IMG/VR virus record: IMGVR_UViG_3300030382_001779
Location: 1-34,414 of that record
Direction: 5' to 3' (one strand)
Source: a virus
Length of the DNA: 34,414 bases
The notes below the pieces were generated by a model. That model did not search any database. It was given only the letters and a program-made list of their open reading frames with translations, and was not told where the DNA came from. Positions 26,042 to 34,003 of this stretch are shown here, piece after piece. Numbering within the stretch: position 1 is the first letter of the stretch; each line of letters opens with the position of its first letter. A program made the translations under genes and the position numbers.

Positions 26042-26964
26042 TACGGGCCTGTCCTTACAGTAGTTCCGCCACCACCAACTGGTGTTTTATCTCCTCCACC
26101 ACCATGCATTGCTAATAATTCTTCATATGTATATCCAGTATTATTAAAACCTCCTGTTGTTGCACCTTCGCCTAAAGGTTCTTGAAATTCATCAGTATAG
26201 AGAGGGTCTAATCCTCCGCCACCTCCACCACCATCATCTGTTCCTCCCCAAACATCAAATTCTGTAGCTAACATTAATAAGTAATCAGACATTTCATCTT
26301 GATAGTCTTTAACAAGTCCTTCCATTTGTTGGTCTCGTGCAGTGCCAGCTCTGTCATATGCAATTCCAGCAGCTTCATAACTTATTCCTGATTGTTGTAA
26401 TTGCTGAGCAGAACCAAATGCATCTGAAGCTAGTTGAGCAAGAGTACCTTGATATTGAGACTTAGCTTCTAAACCAGACATTGCTTGTCCCATTAATCCT
26501 CTTTGAGTACTACTTTCTACTCCACGCATAGCTCTTCTTGTTAATCCACTTCTAGCTCCTAATCCACCTGACGCTACTTGTTCACCTTGTCCAAATATAT
26601 CATAAGCAGATGATTGAGCCTGAGAAAGTGTTCCACCCATCTGCATGCCCATACCAGTTAATTGTCTTTGTAGTTTTGTTTCAGCTCCGCCTCTCCTGTC
26701 ACCTCTTTGTGCTTTTTCAAAAGTTGCTCTATCTTGAGCCATTCCATATAATTCACCTGCTAATCCATATTCTTGACCTTGATAACCATATTCTGCTCCA
26801 ATATATTTTTCTTTCCAATCATCATATGTAGGAGCAAACTGAAGATATTTTTCATCAATACCCTCAAACATACTTCTAAACTCAGATGTTGGGTCATATG
26901 GGGTAGAACGACTACCTCCACTTAAATCGCCATAAGAACCTGAATGTCCAACTTGATGAGGCAT
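26041..26964 (-). CDS. Gly/Gln/Ala-rich low-complexity putative ejection protein (307 aa)
   Basis: SD AAGGAC lies 8 bases upstream and the ATG overlaps the previous stop. The sequence is rich in Gly, Gln, Ala, Ser and Met, with repeated YG/EYG elements (AEYGYQGQEYGLAGELYG, about 57-74), helical Gln/Ala/Ser repeats in the middle and a seven-Gly run near residue 250 (DDGGGGGGGLDP). Such composition is common in internal-virion and ejection proteins of podoviruses. No catalytic motif is visible. Function is inferred from composition and neighbours. Confidence 0.5.
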   Translation of the reverse strand: MPHQVGHSGSYGDLSGGSRSTPYDPTSEFRSMFEGIDEKYLQFAPTYDDWKEKYIGAEYGYQGQEYGLAGELYGMAQDRATFEKAQRGDRRGGAETKLQRQLTGMGMQMGGTLSQAQSSAYDIFGQGEQVASGGLGARSGLTRRAMRGVESSTQRGLMGQAMSGLEAKSQYQGTLAQLASDAFGSAQQLQQSGISYEAAGIAYDRAGTARDQQMEGLVKDYQDEMSDYLLMLATEFDVWGGTDDGGGGGGGLDPLYTDEFQEPLGEGATTGGFNNTGYTYEELLAMHGGGGDKTPVGGGGTTVRTGP

Positions 26965-27995
26965 TATGCAGTCCTTGTTTTTTGTTGTGTTTGATATGGA
27001 GAAGTAATCATTTGAATTGGTCTTAATTCTTGCATTTCAGGTCTATATCCATATAGACTCATAGCTCCACCTGCTAATATAGATTTTTGTGCATAGTCTG
27101 ATGTCATTCCTTGCAATCCAGCCATATATGATTTCATCAAAGATGGAGCTGCTTCTGATGCAACAGGAGTAAAAGATGCAAGCTGAGCTTTATAACCAGC
27201 TCCTAAAGATTGTTTTCCTAAAGTTAATGATGATGGTGGTGGAACAGCACGACTATATTCTTGAGTTATTCCTTTTAACATCTCCATACCTTCTTCAACT
27301 GTTTTTGGTTTAACTATATTTGTCGCTGAACCAACTACTTTACTTGCTCCAGCAGTTCCAGATGTCATAACTAATTCAGCTCCTTCTTTTGCTTTCTCTA
27401 GTGATGCAGGTATTCCCATAGCTTTTCTAGCATCTTCTGCTTCTTTAGCAACCTTTGCAGCCTTAGCAACTTTCATTTTTTCAATAATTTGTGAACCTCC
27501 AGCTACTGCTGCTGTTAATAATCCGGCTGCTAAACTTCTATTTAAAATACCTTCATTTAATTTTGTTTCAAAATCTCTAAAAGCTATATTTTGTTTTTCA
27601 GCTTCACTTTCATAAAACATACCTGATTTAATTTTTTTACGACCAGCTTTACCAACATTAGGGTCTTCAGCTGCTGTTTTACCACCATGAGCTCCTAAAT
27701 AAGTACCTAATCCTACAGCTGCTCCTTGTACAGCCCAAGATGCCCCTCCAGTTGCAATACCAGCACCTAATCCAGCCAACGCTCCACCTATACTAGACCA
27801 AAGACTTCTTTTACTAGCTTTTTCTTGTTCTGATGATATTTGTTCTTGTATATCTTCTGATTCTTTTTTTACTCTTTTAGCAAATGCCATTCTTCTTTCA
27901 TGTTTAGAAGAAGAGCTGCCACCAGTGAACTCCTTTAATTTAGAAGTATCAATTGATGGTTTTTTCGCTTCTCTTTTTTTTCTTACAGCAGGCAT
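26964..27995 (-). CDS. glycine-zipper membrane-active putative ejection protein (343 aa)
   Basis: The basic N terminus (MPAVRKKREAKK) is followed by a charged helix, then a glycine/alanine hydrophobic stretch at about 66-105 (GGALAGLGAGIATGGASWAV...) and a second at about 152-168 (SLAAGLLTAAVAGG). Glycine-zipper segments of this type are typical of virion proteins that enter or cross the host membrane during DNA ejection. The rest is Ala/Lys-rich helix and a Ser/Pro-rich tail. No clear SD precedes the ATG; a 44-base AT-rich spacer separates it from the upstream gene. Assignment is by composition and context. Confidence 0.5.
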   Translation of the reverse strand: MPAVRKKREAKKPSIDTSKLKEFTGGSSSSKHERRMAFAKRVKKESEDIQEQISSEQEKASKRSLWSSIGGALAGLGAGIATGGASWAVQGAAVGLGTYLGAHGGKTAAEDPNVGKAGRKKIKSGMFYESEAEKQNIAFRDFETKLNEGILNRSLAAGLLTAAVAGGSQIIEKMKVAKAAKVAKEAEDARKAMGIPASLEKAKEGAELVMTSGTAGASKVVGSATNIVKPKTVEEGMEMLKGITQEYSRAVPPPSSLTLGKQSLGAGYKAQLASFTPVASEAAPSLMKSYMAGLQGMTSDYAQKSILAGGAMSLYGYRPEMQELRPIQMITSPYQTQQKTRTA

Positions 27996-28039
27996 AGTCT
28001 ATATTGTAAAGATACGTTTAAAATTTATTGCTATTAACA

Positions 28040-28807
28040 TTATAATACAACCTCAACTTCCCAGACTGATGTTATTTTCCATTGTATTTCACCGCCATGG
28101 TCTCCAGCAGCTTGAATAGAAATTCCACAATTATCACCTATTTCAAATTTAGGATTATTATTAAAATCTGATTTTTCAACAACTAAATAAGTATCAGCAG
28201 ATAAACTAGGAGTATATGTAGCTGCTGCAACCGTATCAACTGTTGTATCTTTATTATCCATTTTCTTTAACCTAACTACTAAATTATGAGAACCAGTTGT
28301 TATAGCTGAGGGTCTAAACATTATTTTTTTCAAAGTCATTGAATATGGAGCTAAAAAAGAAGAAGAAACCCCTGTTAAATCAGCAGCTTCTGTTATACCA
28401 AACCACGGCAAAAAAACTTCAGATGTATCAATTTCATCTGTCATATTATGAGCAATAATTTTATATGAAAAATCAATAGAAGTAGAACTATCTAATAATA
28501 AATTTGTTTTAGGTGCAAATCTAGCATTATGGCCCGGTGTAGATACTTTTATTCCAAACAATTTGCCATCTCTAGTTTTACCTATGTCTCCTATAATAAC
28601 TCTATCACTCATTCCATCATTAATTACTATATCATTTTGTTCAGACTTTAAAGGTGATTTATTTGATTCTTGTTCAAATACTGAACTATGAAGTTTACCA
28701 TTAAGTTTTAATACACCTTTTATTTGACCACCAAATTCATTAATAACATATTCACCTTCTTGTAAATCGTTTAATGATACTTTTTTATGCCGTATAATAT
28801 CTGGCAT
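28040..28807 (-). CDS. beta-rich structural (tail-associated) protein (255 aa)
   Basis: The ATG follows directly on the stop of the 1177-residue tail protein with no SD, so translation is probably coupled. The N-terminal part (SLNDLQEGEYVINEFGGQIKG) and the GKTRDGKLFGIKVSTPGHNA segment look like short beta modules found in phage tail or fibre proteins. The C-terminal half (about 120-255) reads as a beta sandwich (SMTLKKIMFRPS, HNLVVRLKKMD, IQWKITSVWEVEVVL). It may be a fibre, cap or receptor-binding component. No family is firmly recognised. Confidence 0.55.
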   Translation of the reverse strand: MPDIIRHKKVSLNDLQEGEYVINEFGGQIKGVLKLNGKLHSSVFEQESNKSPLKSEQNDIVINDGMSDRVIIGDIGKTRDGKLFGIKVSTPGHNARFAPKTNLLLDSSTSIDFSYKIIAHNMTDEIDTSEVFLPWFGITEAADLTGVSSSFLAPYSMTLKKIMFRPSAITTGSHNLVVRLKKMDNKDTTVDTVAAATYTPSLSADTYLVVEKSDFNNNPKFEIGDNCGISIQAAGDHGGEIQWKITSVWEVEVVL

Positions 28808-31800
28808 TTAAGAAGATGACTGTACCATTGTTTGTGAATCAAAACCACCAGTATCTGTTTGCGATGTATTTCCAACTATTCTATATTTTATACCAATACT
28901 TACAATTTTAAAATATTGTCTTTTTGAAGTACCTGATTCTTCATTTTTATTATTTATTTGTAATGCTATACTGTAACATTTTAAAGGACTTTGAAATGCA
29001 TTTACAGAAAATTCTGGATATTTTATTTCATATGTATTAATAGAATTACCTTGAGCAGTTCCAACTCCATCATCATTTGCAGATATAAAATTTTCAGAAT
29101 CTAATTCTAACCACTCTCTTCCAATATCACTTGTTACTAATCCACCATTTATTTGATACCTAATATCAAAAGCAAAATTTTCATCTCCAGTTTCTGTTAT
29201 ATAATCTACAGAAATACTATAAATCTTTTTAATATTATTAGGAGCTCCAAAATCTTCATCTCTAGTTACTATATTATATCTAGTTCTATTTGCCCCTGCA
29301 TCTCCAGCTCCATCTGTTGTAGAATAATCAATAACTTTTTGCTTCATAGCAAACCATCGTAAATCTCTTTCACCAACAAATCTAAATGTTTGATTATTGT
29401 TTGTTGCTGTTGTATCCTCGTCTATTCTAAATAAAGTACCTGAATCTATTTGAGTAATAGTAGAACTACCACCATTTAATCCTGTTCCATAAGCAATCAT
29501 TCCAACTGTTAAACTAGCTGTGCTATCCATTTGTAATATTCTAGGATTATCCCCAAAAGTTGTACCACTTCCAGCTGTATGATTTGTGTCTACTGTGGCA
29601 TCTGTAAATCCGTTCATTCTTTCATCTACATAAACCACAGCTCCAGCACCAGATGAATTATGACCTCTAGTATCTATATAACTTGATTCTGGAATAGTAA
29701 CAAAATTAGTCCATGAATTATTTACACCAGACCAATTGGCTCCTTCAGTACCATTCATAAAATATCCAACACCAGTTTTTAACGCAGCTCCTGTTTTATC
29801 TGGAGAATTATCCCATCCTCTAGTCCATGAACCTGTTACTAAATCATAAAATCTAGGAGAATCAGAAATACTTTGACAATCATTTACTACAATAAGTTTT
29901 TTAGATATATTATCATATCCTACGTTAGGCCCAAAAGTATCTGATTCTATATAATAATTTTCATCTCCATCAGGCAATAAATCACTGGTAAGAGCTAATC
30001 GAGTATCACTTGTAACTGCAGTTACGTTAGCTGAACCACCATCTGTAGTATTAAAAACTGTATCCCCAACAATTACATTTGATTTAGTAGATGTAAAAGT
30101 TCCTCCACTATCATCTAAGTTGTCTGCAACATTTCCAGTTGCAGTCCCAGAAAACTCAAATTTTCTAAATTTATTTCTTGTCCAATTTTGCCATTGATTA
30201 ACAGATATTTTACCTTGTATTAAGTCTTTTAGTTGCCCGTTGTCATATATCCAACAACCATAATTATTTGCAAATGCAACAGCAGATTGTATCTTAACAG
30301 CTGAATGAATATCTTTTACACCTAAACCATCAAATTTACCTTGTAATCTCCACCCTGCTGGATTTGGATTTTTAACATCTACTATATATAATGTACTTTC
30401 TTTAAATGCAAGTAACATTCCACCAGATTCCATTAAGCAAGTAAACTCATCTCCATCTCCCTCTGCAATATCTAATCTATAAGAAGGAGGAAAAGTGTCC
30501 ATTTTATTAGGAGGACTATATAATATAGCATCTCCCATTTTTGTTATAGATGAAGATTGATTTCTGGTGTCATAATAATCAACATTTGCTACAAATACTC
30601 TACTATTACATATTACAGAAGTTTGATATTTTAATTGAGTTTGATAAACTCCAAATCCTAAGACAGATTCTTCTTGTGAAAATCCATTTATTGCTTCATA
30701 AGTAAAAGGACTGGGAGAAACAATTGTATATTGTTTGCTATAAAAACCTCTCCACAATTCTGGGTCAGCGCCTATACCAGATGCACTATTTCCCCATATA
30801 TCAGAATGTCCATCTGTAGCAACTCTAACATACCAATAATCGTATTTATCTGTTAAATTTAATCTTGTTCCTCCTCCTCTTAAATCTCTACTAGATGTAT
30901 GACTTGTTGTTCTAAAATCTGCATCAAGTAATAATATCCAATCATCGCCAGTTCCTGCTTTTCTTGTATATATTCTACCACCTGTCCATCTTGGGTCAAT
31001 ATCTTGATTTGCACCAGTCATTGGAGCTGCGCCTGTTACATTAATGCCACTTATTAATACTCTAATATATATAACTTCATTTGCATCAATTGTAATATCA
31101 TTTCCAACTAATTTAGTCACTAAAGATTCTTGATTTCCTTCATAAACAAATGTTTGTCCAAACTCATATTCTCCCGGCGGCCATGCTCCTTTATCACTAC
31201 CTCTACTTTGATAAATATCAAGATTCATTCCTCCAAGAATTTCTCCAGTTAATGCTTCGCCTGGAGGTGGGAATATAGCCCAAGCTGTAGTATTGCTAGT
31301 AATTGCATTTTTTAAACTTAATTGATTTTCAGTAGTTTCTAATAAATCTATTTCCATTATTTCATCATCTGTTCCATCAATATAACTCCAAATGATATGA
31401 TTATAATTCGTAGCTTCTCCATTAAGAATACCCCCATCTCCTCTTGAAGCAATCCCGCCTGCACCAACTACACCATCCATTCCAGCAAACCAACTTTGGT
31501 CACCTTTTCTTCTCCATTCTGGAGTTTCATCAGCTGCTACAGATAACCATGTTTTACTTATTTCAAATGTGTTTGTTGCCTTATTAGCAACTATATGAGA
31601 ACCAGAATAATATTCACTACCAGATATAATAACTGTATCACCATCTAACATTCCATGACTTGCTGATGTAAATTGAACAACTCCACTATTATCTGCAACA
31701 GTAGCTGTACCAGCTAAATCTGTTTGAGCTGGAGCAACTATATTTGTAGTGCTTCCCATAGTTTTAGTATCACCAATACACCTTCCCACAACACCCCAAA

Positions 31801-32341
31801 ACGGAGGTTCTAAAAAATTTTCTGTCATTAGCCATCTTTGAGTATAAGTATGTCCTAATAAACTTTTAGCAGACGAACCACCTATAGGCCCGAACCATTT
31901 TTGACCACCAGCTGAAGCTGCTCCTTCAGAGTTTCCTATTCTTACAATATTATTATGAACATAAAAATCAGGTCTAAGTATATTTATATCACCTATTTCT
32001 GTTTTAGTAGTACCATCAGTTATAGATATATTGCCAGTTGACCTGTCTGTTATCATAATATAATGATACGGGCCATCATCAGCTGTGGCAGCCCCAGATG
32101 CATAAGAATAATCAGATTTAAAATAAAACAAACCCCTACCAGGAGCAACAAAATATGTAAAGTCTTTTAAATTGGCAGTATCACTTGCTTTTTGAGGAGG
32201 ATAAAAACTGCTTAAATATCCCAACTCATCAACCATTGCTCCAGATACTAACTGAAGTTCATTTTGTTTTATTACTCTAGGACTAGCAGATGTATTTTCC
32301 CCGCCAGAGAAATCTCTATAAATGTGAGTCTTTTTTGGCAT
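28808..32341 (-). CDS. beta-propeller-like tail nozzle/stabilisation protein (1177 aa)
   Basis: The N terminus (IYRDFSGGENTSASPRVIK..., then DELGYLSSFYPP) is the opening seen in podovirus tail hub or nozzle proteins of the P22 gp10 / T7 gp12 kind, where 'FsGG.N....p' precedes 'd..G.l..r.G'. The body is beta-rich with propeller-like blades such as ECT-type turns (GGMLLAFKESTLYIVDVKNP). At about 208-262 there is an inserted module with SASHGMLDGDTVIISG, like the FCCH-type beta inserts of phage structural proteins; two more such inserts occur in the second half (VIVGDTVFNTTDGG and SLTVGMIAYGTGLNGG). It would form part of the short tail. SD AAGGA lies about 12 bases upstream. Confidence 0.7.
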   Translation of the reverse strand: MPKKTHIYRDFSGGENTSASPRVIKQNELQLVSGAMVDELGYLSSFYPPQKASDTANLKDFTYFVAPGRGLFYFKSDYSYASGAATADDGPYHYIMITDRSTGNISITDGTTKTEIGDINILRPDFYVHNNIVRIGNSEGAASAGGQKWFGPIGGSSAKSLLGHTYTQRWLMTENFLEPPFWGVVGRCIGDTKTMGSTTNIVAPAQTDLAGTATVADNSGVVQFTSASHGMLDGDTVIISGSEYYSGSHIVANKATNTFEISKTWLSVAADETPEWRRKGDQSWFAGMDGVVGAGGIASRGDGGILNGEATNYNHIIWSYIDGTDDEIMEIDLLETTENQLSLKNAITSNTTAWAIFPPPGEALTGEILGGMNLDIYQSRGSDKGAWPPGEYEFGQTFVYEGNQESLVTKLVGNDITIDANEVIYIRVLISGINVTGAAPMTGANQDIDPRWTGGRIYTRKAGTGDDWILLLDADFRTTSHTSSRDLRGGGTRLNLTDKYDYWYVRVATDGHSDIWGNSASGIGADPELWRGFYSKQYTIVSPSPFTYEAINGFSQEESVLGFGVYQTQLKYQTSVICNSRVFVANVDYYDTRNQSSSITKMGDAILYSPPNKMDTFPPSYRLDIAEGDGDEFTCLMESGGMLLAFKESTLYIVDVKNPNPAGWRLQGKFDGLGVKDIHSAVKIQSAVAFANNYGCWIYDNGQLKDLIQGKISVNQWQNWTRNKFRKFEFSGTATGNVADNLDDSGGTFTSTKSNVIVGDTVFNTTDGGSANVTAVTSDTRLALTSDLLPDGDENYYIESDTFGPNVGYDNISKKLIVVNDCQSISDSPRFYDLVTGSWTRGWDNSPDKTGAALKTGVGYFMNGTEGANWSGVNNSWTNFVTIPESSYIDTRGHNSSGAGAVVYVDERMNGFTDATVDTNHTAGSGTTFGDNPRILQMDSTASLTVGMIAYGTGLNGGSSTITQIDSGTLFRIDEDTTATNNNQTFRFVGERDLRWFAMKQKVIDYSTTDGAGDAGANRTRYNIVTRDEDFGAPNNIKKIYSISVDYITETGDENFAFDIRYQINGGLVTSDIGREWLELDSENFISANDDGVGTAQGNSINTYEIKYPEFSVNAFQSPLKCYSIALQINNKNEESGTSKRQYFKIVSIGIKYRIVGNTSQTDTGGFDSQTMVQSSS

Positions 32342-32379
32342 TTAATATTTCTTTTTCCTTGAAGAATTTTTACCATCCA

Positions 32380-32493
32380 CTATTTTTTTCTTCTTTTTCT
32401 CTTAGCTTTTATAGGTTTTTTTCTCTTCTTTTTTTTAATAGATGCTGGTGGTCTACCTCTTGTACGACCATATGTTCCTTTTCCTGCTGGCAT
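32380..32493 (-). CDS. basic AT-hook-like peptide (37 aa)
   Basis: A 37-codon frame starts at ATG 32491-32493 with a strong SD (AAAGGAG, 7 bases upstream) and ends with TAG. The peptide starts MPAGKGTYGRTRGRPPAS: the RGRPP core is an AT-hook, which binds the minor groove of AT-rich DNA. The rest is almost only Lys and Arg. In a phage this would be a DNA-binding or packaged basic peptide. It fills most of the 163-base gap before the tail protein gene; the remaining bases (32342-32379) hold nothing I recognise. Confidence 0.65.
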   Translation of the reverse strand: MPAGKGTYGRTRGRPPASIKKKKRKKPIKAKRKRRKK

Positions 32494-32504
32494 ATTATAC
32501 TCCT

Positions 32505-32741
32505 TTAGAATTTCCAAACAAATAATTTAAGAACAGCAGAAACGACATCCATGCATTCTTTTGCTAGTTCTTGTTTTTCTTTCGCACTCATTTTGCCATC
32601 TTCCATTGCCTCATTGTATTTTTGTGCGACCTCTTTTAATTCCTTTAAAGCAGGTCTATACTTTGTAGCAACTAATGTAGCTAGTCCACCTAGCATAATA
32701 GCAAATAGGTAAGCTGCGTTACCCCATGTTAACCATTCCAT
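32505..32741 (-). CDS. small membrane protein, holin-like (78 aa)
   Basis: SD AAAGGAG lies about 8 bases upstream, and the ATG overlaps the previous stop. One hydrophobic segment (about 8-26, NAAYLFAIMLGGLATLVAT) is followed by a charged helix with an EDGKMSAKEKQELA stretch like that of small phage membrane proteins. Size and topology (short outside N terminus, one TM, helical tail) fit a holin or accessory lysis protein, but no family signature settles it. Confidence 0.5.
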   Translation of the reverse strand: MEWLTWGNAAYLFAIMLGGLATLVATKYRPALKELKEVAQKYNEAMEDGKMSAKEKQELAKECMDVVSAVLKLFVWKF

Positions 32742-32977
32742 TATTTATTCTCCTTTAGTATTTGTTTAATTTCTGCGATGTCTTGCATAATAACATCAAG
32801 TTTATATGTAATTAAATTTCTATCTGATTTGTAATCACGATAATCTACTTTCACTTCTAATTCTTTTTTAATGCTGTTTATATCTGCTTTCATAAACCCA
32901 AAAGCAAGTGTCATTGATGCAACCAGAACCACAACCGTTATAACATTTTCAACTGATATATTAGTATTTAACTTCAT
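32741..32977 (-). CDS. small membrane / coiled-coil protein (78 aa)
   Basis: One TM segment (about 11-29, NVITVVVLVASMTLAFGF) is followed by a long charged coiled coil (INSIKKELEVKVDYRDYK...IAEIKQILKENK). The ATG overlaps the upstream stop; the SD is weak. It is the second of four similar one-TM plus coiled-coil proteins in a row, suggesting a membrane complex, possibly a holin/spanin-type lysis set. Confidence 0.5.
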   Translation of the reverse strand: MKLNTNISVENVITVVVLVASMTLAFGFMKADINSIKKELEVKVDYRDYKSDRNLITYKLDVIMQDIAEIKQILKENK

Positions 32978-33297
32978 TATCGTTTACCATTTATTCTACT
33001 AACAGAACCTTTAACTTCCATCATAACATCTGATAAGTCATTAATTTCTTTTACCATATCTTCGTGTCTTCTATCTCTAGTTTCATCAGATTTATTCCAC
33101 CTATCTAAAAACTTTAATACTATAGATTCAATATTAGCAATATCATTTGATTGACCTTTATTTTCAATCTTTAAGGCTTCTAAAGCTTCAGCTTGTTCAT
33201 CGGCCCTTTGACCTTGCTTAATATAACCATAAACAAATAAAGCAACAACAACTCCCATTGCTCCGTATTCTGCATAATATGCCATAAAATCCTGCAT
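32977..33297 (-). CDS. small membrane / coiled-coil protein, holin-like (106 aa)
   Basis: SD AGAGGAA lies just upstream, and the ATG overlaps the preceding stop (TAATG). A TM segment at about 9-26 (AEYGAMGVVVALFVYGYI) is followed by about 75 residues of charged coiled coil. The arrangement resembles small holin-like proteins such as the BhlA type, but this is topology only. Confidence 0.5.
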   Translation of the reverse strand: MQDFMAYYAEYGAMGVVVALFVYGYIKQGQRADEQAEALEALKIENKGQSNDIANIESIVLKFLDRWNKSDETRDRRHEDMVKEINDLSDVMMEVKGSVSRINGKR

Positions 33298-33398
33298 TAT
33301 TCCTCTTCTTCTTTCTTTAATTTACAATCATCACATAATCCATGCATTGGAATATTAATAGGTTTATCACATTCAATACAATGAAACGGCAATGGCAT
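33297..33398 (-). CDS. 33-aa zinc-knuckle peptide
   Basis: A 33-codon frame, MPLPFHCIECDKPINIPMHGLCDDCKLKKEEEE in short segments: CIEC (7-10) and CDDC (22-25) form two CxxC pairs 11 residues apart, a treble-clef or zinc-ribbon spacing. It joins its neighbours by stop/start overlap at both ends (TAATG), and without it there would be a 100-base hole in a gapless operon. The function is unknown; it may bind zinc and a partner protein. Confidence 0.6.
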   Translation of the reverse strand: MPLPFHCIECDKPINIPMHGLCDDCKLKKEEEE

Positions 33399-33730
33399 TA
33401 TTTCTTTTTTCTTTTCCAACTAAAAGGATTTAAATTTAGCTCTTTCTCAAAAAAGGATATACGTTCTTCCATTTGAGCTCTTTCTTTTTCTTCTTCAATC
33501 ATATGCTTACTTACAAGCTCTTCAATGCTGGTATTAGTGAGTTCCATTCTTCGCTCAAGTTCTGTAATTCGATTCGCAACTTGTACGAAAACAAAAATGC
33601 ACGAACCGATAGCCACAAACAACTGAACAAGCCACTTAATATTAATATGGAGGGAAAAATTATCATCAATAACTCCCGCCCTGTAACTCCGAGCTGTCTT
33701 TGGCTTATCACTCAAATCACCATCCACCAT
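33398..33730 (-). CDS. membrane / coiled-coil protein (110 aa)
   Basis: A soluble N terminus (about 1-30) precedes one TM segment (about 31-52, IKWLVQLFVAIGSCIFVFVQV), a long coiled coil (NRITELERRMELTNTSIEEL...EEKERAQMEER) and a basic end (FSWKRKKK). The start overlaps the upstream gene by 19 bases. It is the fourth of the one-TM plus coiled-coil proteins; a role in lysis or virion-membrane contact is inferred from the cluster. Confidence 0.5.
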   Translation of the reverse strand: MVDGDLSDKPKTARSYRAGVIDDNFSLHINIKWLVQLFVAIGSCIFVFVQVANRITELERRMELTNTSIEELVSKHMIEEEKERAQMEERISFFEKELNLNPFSWKRKKK

Positions 33731-34002
33731 GCTATAGCAGTTTCAACAAACAAATCTGATAATGTATTTATCATCCATTTGTTTTTACTTCCGTAGGGCC
33801 TCCAGTTTTCTACAATCCATTCAAATACTTCCCAGAGTACTCCAATAATAAACACTCCCATTACACACCAAAAATCTGACCATTCCATCCATTGGAATAT
33901 TTTACATAAAAATGCCCCAGCTGCTATATGATAAGATGTCCATCCATCTAATGCCCCTGAATTAACTTGCCAAGAATAAAATGTTGCTAATGGATTTTTC
34001 AT
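33712..34002 (-). CDS. multi-pass small membrane protein (96 aa, YjdF/DUF2238-like pattern)
   Basis: SD AAGGAC lies about 5 bases upstream. Three hydrophobic segments are visible at about 22-38, 44-62 and 81-96. The pattern (YHIAAGAFL at 24-32, EVFEWIVENW at 58-67, NTLSDLFVETA at 79-89) resembles the YjdF/DUF2238 membrane family, where a His-containing first helix, an E..E motif and a D..D motif recur. It is shorter than typical members. The function is unknown; it sits in the presumed lysis/membrane cluster. Confidence 0.5.
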   Translation of the reverse strand: MKNPLATFYSWQVNSGALDGWTSYHIAAGAFLCKIFQWMEWSDFWCVMGVFIIGVLWEVFEWIVENWRPYGSKNKWMINTLSDLFVETAIAWWMVI

Positions 34003-34003
34003 A

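Noticed and set aside
28018-28040. TATAAT-like sequence on the - strand before the 343-residue gene, considered as a promoter
   Set aside because: No acceptable -35 element lies 16-18 bases upstream and the region is AT-rich, so a match to TATAAT is expected by chance.
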